Assembly (NCBI GenBank): GCA_905182985.1
Contig: CAJJDN010000039.1
Span: 62,001 to 126,000 of the forward strand
From: Paramecium sonneborni
Lineage: Eukaryota > Ciliophora > Oligohymenophorea > Peniculida > Parameciidae
Direction: 5' to 3'
Length of the DNA: 64,000 nt
Made by a program: the position numbers and the translations under genes
Part shown: piece by piece, positions 1 to 12,643 of the stretch
Position numbering within the stretch: the first letter of the stretch is position 1
How the letters are laid out: the number at the start of each line of letters is the position of its first letter
Notes under the pieces: generated by a model
What the model was told of the DNA's origin: nothing
Seen by the model: only the letters and a program-made list of their open reading frames with translations
The model's database searches: none

Positions 1-1805
1 TCTATATTATAGTATTTAATTTCTATTTGTAGTCATTTGTAATCCTAAATATTTTATTAATTATACCCTACAACTTTTCCTTATTCATTTATGTAATGAG
101 AACATTTATCTAAAAGCATTTCTGGCGCTCCTTTTGTATAAATTTTGTATTAATCTCCATCTCCCTTATCTAATATTGTTGTCATTTTTATTTTCTATTC
201 ACCAAAAGGCAATTTATGTATTATTTTTCCACTCATTTTTTATCTTATTTGTTTATAATCATATCCAAATTTATAACACATTTCTATTAAAGCATATTCT
301 ATATAATCAATTCTATATTCACTTGTATTTACATCATCTATTAATTAAGAAACCATTGAATTTATGCAGATACTTTCACATAATAATTCTAAAGTATTAA
401 TGTTAATAGATTAAAGATCTAATTTATTAATATTAAAATCTTTATCTTCAATAAATAAATTAGTAACATTTAATTTATTATCTGTAAATATTCCAGTTTC
501 TCCACAACATATATTATTTATACTACCCATAGCTTCAAAAGCAGAATATTATTTTAAAAGATTATTTTGATCTTTCATTTTGAAAATGGAATATGCAAAA
601 ATTGTTGTAAGAAACAAAGTTAATCCTTCTGGAACAGAAACTATAATAATTGTTATTGAAAAAATAAAAGAATTAAATAAATCTTTTAAAGCAGAAAGTG
701 AAAATAATGGATATTAATTGAAAATTGCATCATAGAATTAATGAAATATCATTACAAGAAATGTAATAATAGCAGTTTTTAATCCATATTCACCAATTTA
801 ATCTGCCAAAGTATTAAGTTTCTCTTATAATAATATTGAATCAAATTATTATTCTGAATTCATTAATTTCTTTGCAAATCCTAATTATGAGTGTTCTCCA
901 ACTGCCAATACTAACATTTTACCTATACCTTCTATAATAGATGATCCACTAATTAAAAATGGACTGACTTTTTCATTCTATTAATAAATAATTGGAATAT
1001 TCTTTTTAATTAATTTACTTTCTCCATTAATTGATGACTCATCAACTCTTAAATCACTTGATTCAATAACTATTCCATCCACTGGTATTTTTTCACCTGT
1101 GTCTATTATCATAATATCACCCACAACCAATTTATCAATATTTATACTCACTGTTTTACCTCTTCTCTTTACATTTACATTTCTATTTTTGATTATAACA
1201 TCCATTCTTTTAAACTTTTAATCTTTTACATAACAGTTTCCTGCTAACACTAATACTATTATTAAAACTCCAATCAAAATTGCTAATTCATCTATACATC
1301 CCTAATTTTATTTTTTATATTATAATTTCTACCTATCCTTCTATCCATAATCCTAATATTATATTTGCTATTGCTATATAACATAAAAATCTTAGCATCT
1401 AATCTTAAAAGTTTTCATACATCTATTCAATTAATTTATTGTTTTTACAAAATCTAAAAAGCTCTTATGTTTTTTTATGAAAGCTTAATTATCACCAAAA
1501 CTATAATTTTAATTATTATAATTATGTACTTCTTCCTTCTTAATTCCATATCATTTATATTGTTATCATCTAATCCATTCTACATATATACTCATTTTAT
1601 ATACTTATCTATCTGTTTTCAAAATCTTCATCAAACCTTCTATTTTTCCATATCTCAACAAAGATTACAAACTTGTACCATCTCTCAAATTATCTTAGAT
1701 AAACCAGTTCCTATTTATTCTTTATATTATTTACGATAATTCTTTTGCTGTAATTCCAAAATCAGAAAAATTTCCTTACTAACGATCCTCTAGCTAAGAT
1801 GCCAT
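1..1805 (-). CDS. PMCA-type (P2B) calcium-transporting ATPase paralogue, altered catalytic site, 3' end beyond window
   Basis: Plasma-membrane Ca2+-ATPase family by its N-terminal FGITAKELS and NLRDGTSL, the WIEG membrane motif, the A-domain VDESSINGES, the PEGL membrane helix and the N-domain KGAPEMLL. Reading starts at ATG 1803-1805 (MASQLEDRQ) and continues off the left edge, so roughly the N-terminal half is present. Short introns (for example 1302-1332) restore one frame without TGA. Three signatures deviate from the family: TGES is NGES, PEGLP is PEGLT, and DKTGTLT is GETGIFT, with the Asp that carries the phosphoenzyme replaced by Gly at 501-503. Without that Asp the protein should not hydrolyse ATP by the normal cycle, so it is either a pseudoenzyme or a paralogue in early decay. 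The otherwise intact frame and normal introns argue against a long-dead pseudogene. A more degraded relative lies at 10.8-11.1 kb. Confidence 0.85.
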
Positions 1806-2739
1806 TCAATTTATTATAATATAATTATTAAATATCAATCTTATTTTTTACTCTCCACTCATTAAAAATATTCAACATTTAATCAATCAATTTACAATTA
1901 CTTATTATAAGTATTCCATTGCTAATCCGATTTTATTATTAATATTATGTATCATTTAAATATTTAAAAAAAAATGCTAATTCTATTATGATTATTTAAT
2001 AATGAACCTAGTTTTATTAAACAATGATTAAACTTTTAATTCTCATTTAATTATCAGTCTTCAAATTAAAAAAATACTCTGATACATACAGATTAACTTA
2101 CTATTTAATTTTTTTTATTTATTATTACAATAAGCAAGTTATTCAAAAAAATTAAATCTAATATATATGCTATTTTTCATTGATACTTATTCTTACATTA
2201 TCTACAAAATCTTTTTCTTTTTTTATCGTAATTTGCCTGTTATTTTTAATTTAATCATTTTCTAAATATTTCATAAAAAAAAATAATTATTTGATTTTTT
2301 ATTAAAGCAACATATTTGTTTTTTCTAAGATTATAATTTTTTAGAAAGGAAAAATATTTAAGAATTAAAAATAATAAATCCTAAAACTTATTTAAATGTA
2401 AAGAATTTAAATAATTCAAGATATAATATATATTTATTTAAGTCATCTAAAATATCAAAATATTATTTTAAAATAATTTAAATATATCTTTTATTTGAAA
2501 CATATGTAATAACATTCAATTATATAATTTAATAAATTGTTTGTAAAAAATATTGTAATTTTCAAACATCATAAAATATCATATTTTTAAAAATTTTAAA
2601 ACAAACAAAAAAAAACACAATATTTCTCATTTTAAAATCTCTACAACATCATATTGTTTCTAAAAATTTAAATAAATAATATTTATATTGTGTAAATACA
2701 TTATATTCTTTAATTTTTAATTAGAAAATATAATCAATC

Positions 2740-3022
2740 ATAAGAATTCCTTTTCACTACTACTAATCTAGTGTCTTTCAGATTATCCATGTATTATTCG
2801 CATCCCATTTATATTTCTTCCATTGGTACTACGGATATACAAAGAGATTCTGCCTTTTCAACCGCCAAAGATTTTCACCATTCCTATTATATACGGTCCG
2901 AGTTCAGTGCTTAAACCAAATTTAACCTCTTTCCTTCAATATGCTTCATACTTTATTTCTTAATTTATTCTATGTTTGATTCATATTCATTTCCTAAATG
3001 TTAGGTTACGAATTAGTCTATG
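2740..3022 (+). other. GC-richer island with an open frame, identity unknown
   Basis: This segment is visibly richer in G and C (roughly 35-40% by eye) than the flanking DNA. On the plus strand one frame is free of TGA from about 2731 into the gap. It reads for example MYYSHPIYISSIG and uses codons such as TCG, ACG and CGG that neighbouring genes avoid. It could be an exon of a gene lost in the gap, a structured RNA or a foreign insertion. I compared it by eye with U1-U6, 5S, SRP and RNase P consensus elements and found no convincing match. Confidence 0.3.
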
Positions 3023-3246
3023 NNNNNNNNNNNNNNNNNNNNNNNNNNNNNNNNNNNNNNNNNNNNNNNNNNNNNNNNNNNNNNNNNNNNNNNNNNNNNN
3101 NNNNNNNNNNNNNNNNNNNNNNNNNNNNNNNNNNNNNNNNNNNNNNNNNNNNNNNNNNNNNNNNNNNNNNNNNNNNNNNNNNNNNNNNNNNNNNNNNNNN
3201 NNNNNNNNNNNNNNNNNNNNNNNNNNNNNNNNNNNNNNNNNNNNNN
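3023..3246. other. Assembly gap (run of N)
   Basis: Unresolved bases. Apparent open frames across this stretch are meaningless. Confidence 0.99.
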
Positions 3247-4493
3247 AAGATGTTGAAAGAGTGAGATAATTTAAAATTTGCATTATATTTTTTCAGAAAA
3301 ATAAATTATAAAAATTTAAGAGTTCTAATTTATTATATAAAAGTATTTGTAAATTTTATGAAATTTAAGTATAAATTAATTTTATACAAAAAATTCTAAA
3401 AATTAATATACATAAGTAAAATAATCCATTAAAATAATAAAATAAAGGTTCGTGTTTTAGAAATTATATATTGATATTAAATTAGAGAAATATTTTTTAT
3501 CAATAATTATATATCACTTAATCATATAATAAATTATTTAATAAAAATTATTTTAACAATACATTTTTTTTTGTATAATATTTCTTTTTAAACCATTGTT
3601 AAAACGAATTAAAAGTTCGTTTAAATATGCAATCTTTCTAGATATTTTGGTTTATTATTAATTTACAAAAACAAAATGATAGGATTAATTAAAACGTCAT
3701 TAGAAGTATATCTATTTTTTAAAATTCCATTTAGAAAAATATAAAGTATTTTCACTCCCAATTATGGATTTCGCTTGTAACTTCAAAAATTCTGAGATTA
3801 ATCGAATTTAAAAAATCTCAAGTATATTATTTATAAATTTTCTCAAAATAACAGCATAACCGTAAAAGTAATCAACTAGTAGCTTTTAATTTTTAAAATG
3901 GATGATTTCGAAATAAAAAAAGTTTATTATTTAAAAAATGCTCATAGCATTTAGTTTCAATCTTCAGTTTATTTATACTCTAAAAATTATACTATTTGAA
4001 AATGAAATAAATTTATAGAATCATACAAAATTAAAAAAGCAAATGTTTTTTAATATAAGAAATTTTTTGAATTCTTTTCAAGCTAAAACACATTTGAATG
4101 AAATATAATTATCAAGAATAATACAAAAATTAACTATATGAATTTTTATTTTAATATCTAATTTATTTATTTATAAGAAATCAAAGAGTTGTATCAATCA
4201 ATTTGAAAAAAGAGATTGATATTAAGTTTATAAAGAATAAAAATATAAGATTTCTTATTTGCTAGATAGAAGGGAAAATAATTTTTGATGAAAATAATAT
4301 CAATAATGTTGCTTGATTAAAAAAAGAGATTTGATTTAGGATAAGATTAAAAAGAACATTAAATGGTTTGAATATTAAGTTTCCTTGAAATAATTCTCTT
4401 AGCATATTAGCATAGACAATTTGCTTATATCATGAAATATTTATAAAAATTTGATAATTTTAGATAGTGTATATTAGTATATAAAATAACAAA

Positions 4494-5889
4494 ATGAGTG
4501 GTTAACTATGTAATCCTGATAAAGGATGTTGGCTTTTGAGTAATTGTGAATGGAACGAAATCAGCTATACTTGTGTCCATGATCCAATATTGGAATTGAC
4601 ACTTTATACAGGATTTGTTTATGCGTTAATACCAATATTTTTGGGTATTGGTATTTTAGGTGGTCTAGGAACAGGAATGATAAAAAGACCTATTTTAAAT
4701 TTAATGTTAAATTATCCTGCTAGCATTGCAACTTAAGTTGGTGATTGTTTTTTATTTATAACCACAACGCTGAATTCTTTCTTATTATTTTTTGAAAAGT
4801 ATCTTAATAAAGATATAAAGACATCCGGATCATCCAGAATTACCATTAATTAACTTTGATATAAGTATTATCTTTAATTAAACAATTCCTTTGGCTTGGA
4901 GTGTTGGTGCTTTCCTCTAATAAAGAATACCTTAATTTGGTTTGTATCTTTTTTAATTATGTTTTATGCTTGGTGCCATCCCTTTTTTATGGAAATTCAG
5001 TAATTGATTAAAAATTATAGATTAGCACATAGTTAAAAGTAATTAGAATTAGATAAAAGAGACAAAAAAGTACTGATAGTTGAAAAAATAAAAACAAAAG
5101 AAGATATGTTAAATGAAACTAATCTTGATGAAAAATAACTTATTCAATATGAAAATTTCTATATAAATGATCATAAAAAGATTTAGATAAAGAATCTCTG
5201 TTTTATATTTGGATCGTTTATTGTTAATCAAACTATAGTTCTTATGAGATCTAACAAATATAATAATTCTATCATTGGGATAGATGCTTGCACTCTTGAA
5301 AACAATTTAGTATTAATTTTAATATTATGTGCAAATGGAATTTATACAATTTTAGTTTATTGGAATAAAAGAAATGAAGAATATTATAAAGATTTAGTAT
5401 AATATAGACCAGAATTTAGATATTTTACCCCTAAGAAAACATTTTGGTTATATTATTTAGGAGGATGTGCAGCTGGATTCAGCACAGGATTTATTGGAAT
5501 GGGGGGTGGAATCATTATGGTGTCTGTTTTATTACATAAGAAAATTATTGCCAGAGAAGCTGCTGCTACTTCTGCTTTTGGTACTTTCATGATTGCTTTA
5601 AATAGTTTAATCTAATTGTTTTTATAGAAAACAATAACTAATGAATAAATGCTGATATTTTTTAGTTTAGGAGTATATTATTCATATTTATTATTATTAG
5701 ATAATAGGATTAATAGTTATCACTAAACCTGCTTATATGCTAATGAATAAATTTAAAGTTGGATATGTTGTTTTGATTGTAGATATTATTTCTGTGACCA
5801 ATAATGTCTTTGCAATAACAGCCTTAATTATAATCAATTCTACACTTTATGGATTCGATATTATGTTAAATTATAATTAGCATTGTTGA
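4494..5889 (+). CDS. TauE/SafE-type multi-pass membrane transporter
   Basis: Predicted 439 residues after removing introns of 22, 26 and 28 nt (440 codons with TGA). The family (sulfite exporter TauE/SafE, formerly DUF81) has two homologous membrane halves each opening with a Gly-rich helix. Here the first half has GILGGLGTGMIKRP and the second has STGFIGMGGGIIMV followed by AAATSAFGTF. A hydrophilic charged loop rich in Lys/Glu separates them, and a Cys-rich N-terminus precedes the first helix. The start at MSGQLCNPD is the first ATG after an AT-rich leader. Substrate in eukaryotes is not established; transport of a sulfur-containing or organic anion is a family-level inference. Confidence 0.85.
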
Positions 5890-6124
5890 TATTTGATTTT
5901 TTCTTAACCAAATATTCCTTAAAATTTATTTGCTATCTATTTGCATCAATTAAATTTTCTTATAATTATTAGATTATATTATTTTATTCTTTAATTTCTA
6001 AATAATTGAACATATCTCTAATTTAATGAATTTTTTTGATTGAATTTTTTTATTTTAGATAAATTATTAAAGTGTGGCAAAAATAAAATCATTTTAATTA
6101 TGTTTTTAAATATAAAAAATTTAT

Positions 6125-7615
6125 ATGCAAAACTAAATAACTTAGATAGCTTCAATAAAAGTAAGATGTGATAAATGTAATCGAAAAAATGATCTCATTT
6201 CTTAATGCTGTGTTTTAACATCACAGACAATAAATCAAATTTGCTGTCATTCATGTGTGAAGATTTTATAAAAATAACATAAATTTCAAGTTGAATAGAT
6301 ATGTGATATTTTGTAAGAATGCTAATAAATTAAATTGTTCCTCTCATAACATAGTATTGTAGAATTAGCCTCTAATTCAATTTTTGTTAATACTCTTAAT
6401 ATTTCAGATCCTCTAAAATAATTACTTGAAAATTCTAAAGAATTTTATGAAAGTATCAATTTCAATGAAACAGATTTTTAAAATTATTGTAAAAATAGAA
6501 TCTTTTATAAACAATTATTAGAAAATGAAACACTAAAGCAAAACATTGAAATTGCTTATAAGAATTTAAAAAGCATTATTAAATAATATTTTTATGATGA
6601 GGAAGGGATACCAATTTTATCTATCTCTATTCCAAAAACTAAGTATTCAATTTTATATTCTCAAGTTTTATCCCATTATTTTCTAATATTAAAATATTAA
6701 ACTTAATCAGGATATTTATCTGAAATAAATAATAAAAAAGTAGAGAAATAAATAAAGATTGATGGATATGATCCTACAATTATTGTATCAATTTTTGACT
6801 TTAAAAGCAAAACAAATATCTATGAAGATGTTTTGATTCAAACATAAAATTTAAAATATTTAACACAAGATTTAATTAAATCTTATATATTAGAGTAAAG
6901 TAACATAATTTATGTTTGTGTCGAAAATGATTATTATTAGATCAATTTAAATCCTAAATCACCTCCCAAACAGATCAATTATGTAAACTTTTAAGTTATT
7001 GGGGAGAATCTAATCTTTTTAGCATAAAATGCTTTACTTAAATTTGACCCTATCGATTATGAAATTATTCAAAAATAAGAAATTTTTGAAAGAAATTGGT
7101 CAAATAATGAATTTTTGATTTCTTACGATAAAAAAATAAATTCTTTTATTATTTATCATTAACCCTGTGAAAATTAAAATGAAATATTTGAAATTATACA
7201 ATTAAATTCCCTACAATGCTCTAAAAGAATTATTTTTGCTAATTTTGATAGATATTAATATAATACCTTTTCATATTACATAGCATTCAAATACATATTT
7301 AGAAATAAAATAGTTGTGCTTCTTCGTGAAACTCATTAAGAAAAAAAATTTTTAATTTTATTAAATTTAGAGACAGCTAAAATCATAAGAAAAATTCCTA
7401 TATTAAATAAACATACTATTTAAAATATAAATCTCTTGAAAGACTAAAGTGTAATTAGTCTAAAATATGATGCAGATAAACTAGAATTGTATTAAATCTC
7501 TACAGGCAGATAAATTATTTAATTCGATAAAATTTAATTAAATCCAATCTTATTAGATGAATATGTATTATGTATAAAATAAGATGATATCAAATTATTT
7601 GAATTAAGTCAATGA
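6125..7615 (+). CDS. Hypothetical protein with N-terminal Cys-rich (zinc-binding-like) motif
   Basis: Uninterrupted frame of 497 codons without introns, using many TAA/TAG codons as Gln. Residues about 13-36 contain a CDKC and later CC and CCHSC pairs, a spacing compatible with a B-box-like or other zinc-binding fold. The remainder alternates short hydrophobic beta-type stretches with polar loops, which fits a degenerate propeller such as those in many Paramecium B-box/WD proteins, but I see no clear WD motifs. Function is not assigned. The next gene is convergent, its stop lying 65 bases downstream. Confidence 0.65.
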
Positions 7616-7680
7616 TTATTATATATTATTATCCAGATTATAAAATATATGTTTATATTAAATTATAATAAATTTATGAT

Positions 7681-8182
7681 TCATTCATGAAGCTCTTGCA
7701 GAACACAATCGGTAGTTTTGATATTACAGTAGAAAATCTCCTGAAATCCTTTATTTAAACAAAAATTAAATTTAATTAATGATTTAGCTATTTAAGTATC
7801 ATCATTTATTAATTTATCAATTAATTAACCTAAATCAAATTGAATCAAATAAAATTTAAAAATATAATAATTTATTTGGGTATAACAATTTTAAATATCT
7901 TGCTTTTAGATTTATTGGTAAGACTAAAACCTTTAAATTTAAAGGATTAAATTGGTATGTTATTATTACTTTTTTCTTGTATCCAATAAATTTTAATTGA
8001 AATTAAACCTAAACTTGTCAATTCTTTAGAATTAATAATCATTGCAATGAAATACTTATAAATTATAATTTATGAAAAATTCTAGCCATTACTTATTTAT
8101 AATAATTTATTTACTTTACAAATATTTTATTAAGCTTGATTATTGTAATTATTCGATTTAATTTATTTCCTAAATTTTTCAT
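7681..8182 (-). CDS. Hypothetical protein, about 157 residues
   Basis: Begins MKNLGNKLNR at 8182. One 28-nt intron (GTAAAG...AATAAG) joins the two parts, leaving 158 codons including TGA at 7681-7683. The protein is Gln/Ile/Leu-rich with no recognised domain. Its C-terminal part (QLIDKLINDDTQ) is helical in character. Support is the continuous frame and plausible intron; composition alone cannot exclude a chance frame in this AT-rich DNA. Confidence 0.4.
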
Positions 8183-8539
8183 CAGTTGTTATTATTTATT
8201 GTTATGCTAAATTTTCTCTACTTCTAAATGAATATTATGGATTCAATAAAATTCTGCCAAATATGATATATATTAATAATTTTTTTGATAGATCTTCATT
8301 ACAATATTTTTTTTTTTTAATTTTTTAAACTAATACTTTACTCAACATCAAAAATTTTTTTAATTATTATTAGTTACAGATTTAGTTTTACTCATATTTA
8401 GTTTAAGATTATTTATTCATCACATTTTGAGATAATTGGAATTTAATGTTTATTGTTTTTCTTGATTTAAGGATGTATATAATTATCTTTTTTTTCCAAA
8501 TTTTTTATTAAGTTAATAATTATAATAAATGTAATATTT
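8183..8539. other. AT-rich intergenic stretch
   Basis: No coding frame or RNA gene recognised. Homopolymer T runs and short A/T repeats dominate. Confidence 0.5.
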
Positions 8540-8703
8540 ATGCATATTCTAGATTATTTAGAAATTCAAGAGTTAGATTACACTAATAAAAGAAATGCTC
8601 TATGTTTTTAACATCTAATAATGATAGATTTATTTAAAATGAAAGAATAAACGAGATCTAATGAAAAAATTTTAATAGAAAATGTTAAAATTTTCCTTGA
8701 AAT

Positions 8704-10625
8704 ATGAAAAAAGCAGCTTATTTTGAGAAATTAGAATCAGCTAAAAATTGGTTAGATCTTGAAACCAAGACTTTCAGTGAAAATTGTAAAGTATAGATGA
8801 AGGAGATAATTTCACTTATCAAACAATAATTTAATGTAAATTTTTAAAGCATTTAATCATTGGAATAAAATATAATAGTTAATGAATAGTAATCAGAAAC
8901 TAGAGAAATTGATAGTTTTATATATGATTATGATTAAAAAAGATTTATTAGCACAAAATTTGAAATAAATTTAACTAAGAATAAAGAAGTAATTTATATT
9001 AAAGATGGATCAATTTTGAGAGTGTATTTTTGTTAATATAAATTAATTTAGTGATTAACCAAAGAATTTTTAGTGGGAAAAGGATGTAATGAGAAACATA
9101 GAATAAATAACAAATTTATAATGGGAAGGGGATTATGATGAAAACAATAAAAAAATAGGAAAATGGACTGCTTCATTTAAAAATGTAAAAGATATTGGAG
9201 GATATTACAACGATGATGGGAAAAAATAAGGAAAATGGAAGGAAATATTTTAGAATTATTGGAGGTAAATATAAATATATTTTGAATAGTTAAATTATTG
9301 CATATGAAGTTGGAGAGTATCTTGATGATTAAAGAATAGGAATTTGGAAGTATAACTTTTAAGAAAAAGATATGTAATAAATGTTATTAAATTAGGGGTG
9401 GTGGTGAATATAATTAAATTGGATAAAAATAAGGTAAATGGGTAGAGTTATCAATTTATACTTCATTTGTTTCTTAAGTAACTTATCATGGTGAATATGG
9501 AATGAATGGATAGAAAAAAGGTAAATGGGAGATAAAATATGATGGATAAAAAATGTAAATAATGTTTAACTAAATTAGTGGTGGTGGATCTTATGAAGAA
9601 TAAGAAGGAATATCAAAAAAGAGTGGAAAATGGATTGAGTTTATAGATGGATTTACAGATAACTATTAGATCACTTTTAATGGTGAATATAATAAAAAAG
9701 GGGAAAAAAAAAATTAATGGGAAATTCAATCTAAAAGAAAGGCAGCCATTTTTTCAACATCAAATTAAATGTAAGTAAAATTATTAAAAATTTATTAGTG
9801 GAGGAGGATGGTATGGTGATTTAGAAGGAGCTTCAAACAAGATTGGAAAGTGGATTGAAATAAGAGAGGGAGTTAATGATAGCACAAAACTAACATATAA
9901 TGGAGAATATTCTATGAAGGGGTAAAAGATGGGCAAATGGGATATTTTCTATAAAGGAAAATAAATGTAAATAAAACTTATAAAATATTTTAGTGGAGGA
10001 GGAAAATATGAAGAACAAGAAGGTGGTTCAAAAAAGATTGGGTAGTGGATTGATTTAAGGGATGGCTTTTTTAATAAGAGTTAAATAATTTATAAAGGAG
10101 AATATAATAATAAAGGAGAGAAAAAAGGTAGATGGGATACCCTATATTGTTTTGCAGGAGAAAAAGAATATTAAATAATGTAATAATTACGATTTTATAT
10201 TCTATTAGAGGTGGAGGATAATATGATGAATAAGTAAATGGTTCAAAAAAATTTGGTGAATGGATTGATATTTGGGAATGCTTTGGGTAAAATAGGGAAG
10301 TCACTTATTAAGGACAATATAACATGAAGGGTTAGAAAAAAGGTAAATGGGATATTCTATTTCGAGAACAAAGAGAAAATGAGGCAATCATAATGTAATA
10401 AAATAATAAAATTGTAATAGTGGTGGTGGATAATATGAAGAATAAGATGGAGGTTCTAGAAAGGTTGGAATGTGGATTGAGATATCAGATGAATTTAGAT
10501 CCAATAACTAAATAGCGTATAGTGGTGAATATGATACTACAGGTAAAAAAATTGGTACATGGAATTAAATTGAGTAAAAGGCGAATCTTTTTGGTAGTAA
10601 AAGATTAAGTAAAATAACGAAATGA
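8704..10625 (+). CDS. Tandem-repeat protein with GGGxY...GKW / GEYxxxGxKxGxW units
   Basis: About 587 residues after splicing (588 codons). The N-terminal 130 residues are helical and Gln-rich (MKKAAYFEKLES). From about 9100 onward the protein consists of imperfect repeats of about 60-70 residues, each with a GGGxYxE...K.GKWIE half and a TYxGEYxxxGxKxGKWxI half. The pattern resembles MORN-like beta-hairpin repeats and a large repeat family common in Paramecium. Function is unknown; such repeats usually act in protein or membrane binding. Introns recur at the same place in successive repeats (see the repeat entry). An upstream open segment at 8540-8703 (MHILDYLEIQ...) looks coding and may be a 5' exon in another frame, but I could not find a consistent splice. 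Confidence 0.75.
9374..10420 (+). repeat. Exon-intron repeat array: six equivalent short introns, one per protein repeat
   Basis: Introns at 9374-9395, 9555-9578, 9771-9798, 9967-9993, 10180-10208 and 10395-10420 all begin GTAA, end TAG, and lie just before the GG(T/A)GG codons that open each repeat. Their spacing is 181, 216, 196, 213 and 215 nt. The introns at 9555 and 9967 are 24 and 27 nt, so their retention would not break the frame; the other four would. The arrangement implies amplification of a unit that already carried its intron. Confidence 0.75.
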
Positions 10626-10779
10626 AATACAATATATAAATAAAAAGATAATTATTTTATTGTTTAATAAAAATATGTAATATCCTAACTACTTATTTTA
10701 TCTTATCATTAAATTTAGTTAGATTAGAAGAATTATAAAACAAAATGTTAATTTCTATATTTTTCTTAATAGAATTCTT

Positions 10780-11095
10780 TTTTTCTTTTAGAAATCAAAT
10801 TTTAGTATTCATGATTATAGATTTTTATTTCTTCTTGAGTTTTAATGTCTCACAATAAATTCAAATAATATTTGTGCTCACTGATTACCTCTTCTCTTTA
10901 CATCTATATTTCAATTCTTTCATCTATTCAACTCTAATCAAATTTGCTATTGCTGTAAAACACAATATTCTTAACATCATATTTTCATTTTTCATAAATA
11001 TTTTCTACTAATTTATTTTTTCCACAAAAATCTAAATTACTCTTTAGTTTTGTTATAGAAATTAGAAATAATCTTTTGATAATAGTTGGCTTCCG
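10780..11095 (-). pseudogene. Relic of a PMCA-type calcium ATPase
   Basis: On the minus strand the segment around 10930-11060 reads MLRILCFTAIANLI, matching MLRFLCYIAIANII of the ATPase at 1-1805. It is preceded by an intron-like stretch and a degraded counterpart of that gene's preceding exon. Downstream, the 17-nt stretch ACCTCTTCTCTTTACAT is shared exactly with the ATPase (plus strand near 1156 and 10887). The frame contains an in-frame TGA and shifts, no start is present, and the WIEG motif and the rest of the protein are missing. Best read as a decayed partial duplicate. Confidence 0.65.
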
Positions 11096-11372
11096 ATGAA
11101 TTAAAGAATGAAGACAATTGATATTAGATTGATTTATTTTTAATTAATTATTATTATTCTTAATTATTATCTAATTAAGTAAAATAATATAGAATTGTAA
11201 TATTCATAAGATTTAATACAATAGATCAAATTCAATGTAATAAGATTAAAATTTTGATTATTATACAATTCTTATAAGATGGTTATATATTAAATATTAT
11301 AGGAGTTGTTAAATTTTGTTCATAGAAGAGAAATAATAAATTAGAAATAATTGTGTTTTTTTGTAAAATTAT

Positions 11373-12530
11373 TCAAACTTTAACTTATTACGCAACTATA
11401 GTATATGCTTATGTGATAATTTTAACTTCATTATCTCTTTTAGCAGTTCTTAAATTGTAATTTGATTAGACAATTTCTCTTTCATTTCTATATTATTAGA
11501 GTAAATCTAATGCAATAGGTAAATCTTTTTAGATTTGATTTCTGCTTTTAGTAGATAATGCCTAAAGATATGAATGGTAATACATTATCTTCATTTCTTC
11601 TTTTTAAGGTAACAACAGTTCTTGAATAATCAGCACTTAGTCTTTCTCTAACTTCAGTTACTTCTTTAAGAGTTACATCATATGATTAGGTAACTTTAGC
11701 AATATATTCATTTGCACCAGAATTTTCTTGGATTCTTTGATCTCTAATGTTTTCAAGTAATTATATAATTCTAGTAACTGTTGGAACATCAAATCTAAAA
11801 TAATACAATAGAATACTTTGTAGTTACTGCAACAAGTGCTGTAATTGGATGATTTGGACCTAATGAATTAGCAAGTTAATCAACATATTATTTAGTATGT
11901 TATTATGAGAGGATTGTTGTTTTACTTTATTCAGCAAATACAGCTTATTAAAGTTTTCCAATCATTTCATTTAATCCATCAATTGATTTAATATTATTGG
12001 TTGTTCTTTGCTATGAATATTAATTAGAATTACTGATATTGTTTCTATTTCTAATTTATATTGATTTCTGATATCTTCTTCTTTAGAACCCAAAGTTTAT
12101 AATTATTTTTCTTAAGATTGTTGTGTGCCTATTAATTTGCTTATATCTTCATTTAAATCTGCAATTTACTGATTGAGTCTTTGTAATTCTTTGGCTAATT
12201 TTTCAGTTTAGATTTCCAAAATTTCAATTTCAACATTTAATTATCCAATTTTCTAGATAAGATAAATATTATTAGTACTTTGGCAAATTCTTGATCTTCA
12301 ATAGTTTAATCTGCAATTAATTAATCTCTGATGAGCTTAATTTCTTTTAATACTTCTTCTACATATGAACTTTATAACATTTTGAGTTCAATTAAGCTAG
12401 CTAATTATTTTGAAAAATCATTTTTAAGTGTCATTTTATCCATTTGTGTCATCACAGCATCAACTTTTGAAGACAAGGAAGTTTATTGACTCAAAACAAT
12501 GAGCATAATAAGGAAAATGACTTATTTCAT
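11373..12530 (-). CDS. Trichocyst matrix protein (TMP family)
   Basis: About 354 residues (355 codons after introns of 26, 23, 22 and 22 nt). It begins with a signal peptide, MKQVIFLIMLIVLSQQ, for entry into the secretory route. Long amphipathic helices follow, such as KLAKELQRLNQQIADL, then the segment GPNHPITALVAVTTKF and a second helical half. This matches the TMP precursors, which are processed and crystallise as the protein core of trichocysts, the defensive secretory organelles of Paramecium. The family has many members per genome, so the exact paralogue cannot be named. Start is the ATG directly before the signal sequence. Confidence 0.85.
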
Positions 12531-12643
12531 TAAAAACGGTATAATAAAAATATAAAAGAGATAATTGGATTAATTTATTATGGAAGAGTATATAATATTG
12601 TAAATGATATAAATGATAAATATGATAATTATATATATATAAA

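Larger units (their letters stand above)
1806..4493. other. Long non-coding stretch with an assembly gap
   Basis: About 2.7 kb without a supported gene, long for a Paramecium-type genome where intergenic DNA is usually a few hundred bases. It is very AT-rich apart from an island at about 2740-3022. A run of N fills 3023-3246. After the gap the sequence is again AT-rich and I see no coding frame up to the gene at 4494. Confidence 0.6.

Noticed and set aside
2781..2990. snRNA, 5S rRNA, SRP RNA or RNase P gene in the GC-richer island
   Set aside because: No consensus element of these RNAs could be matched by eye on either strand.
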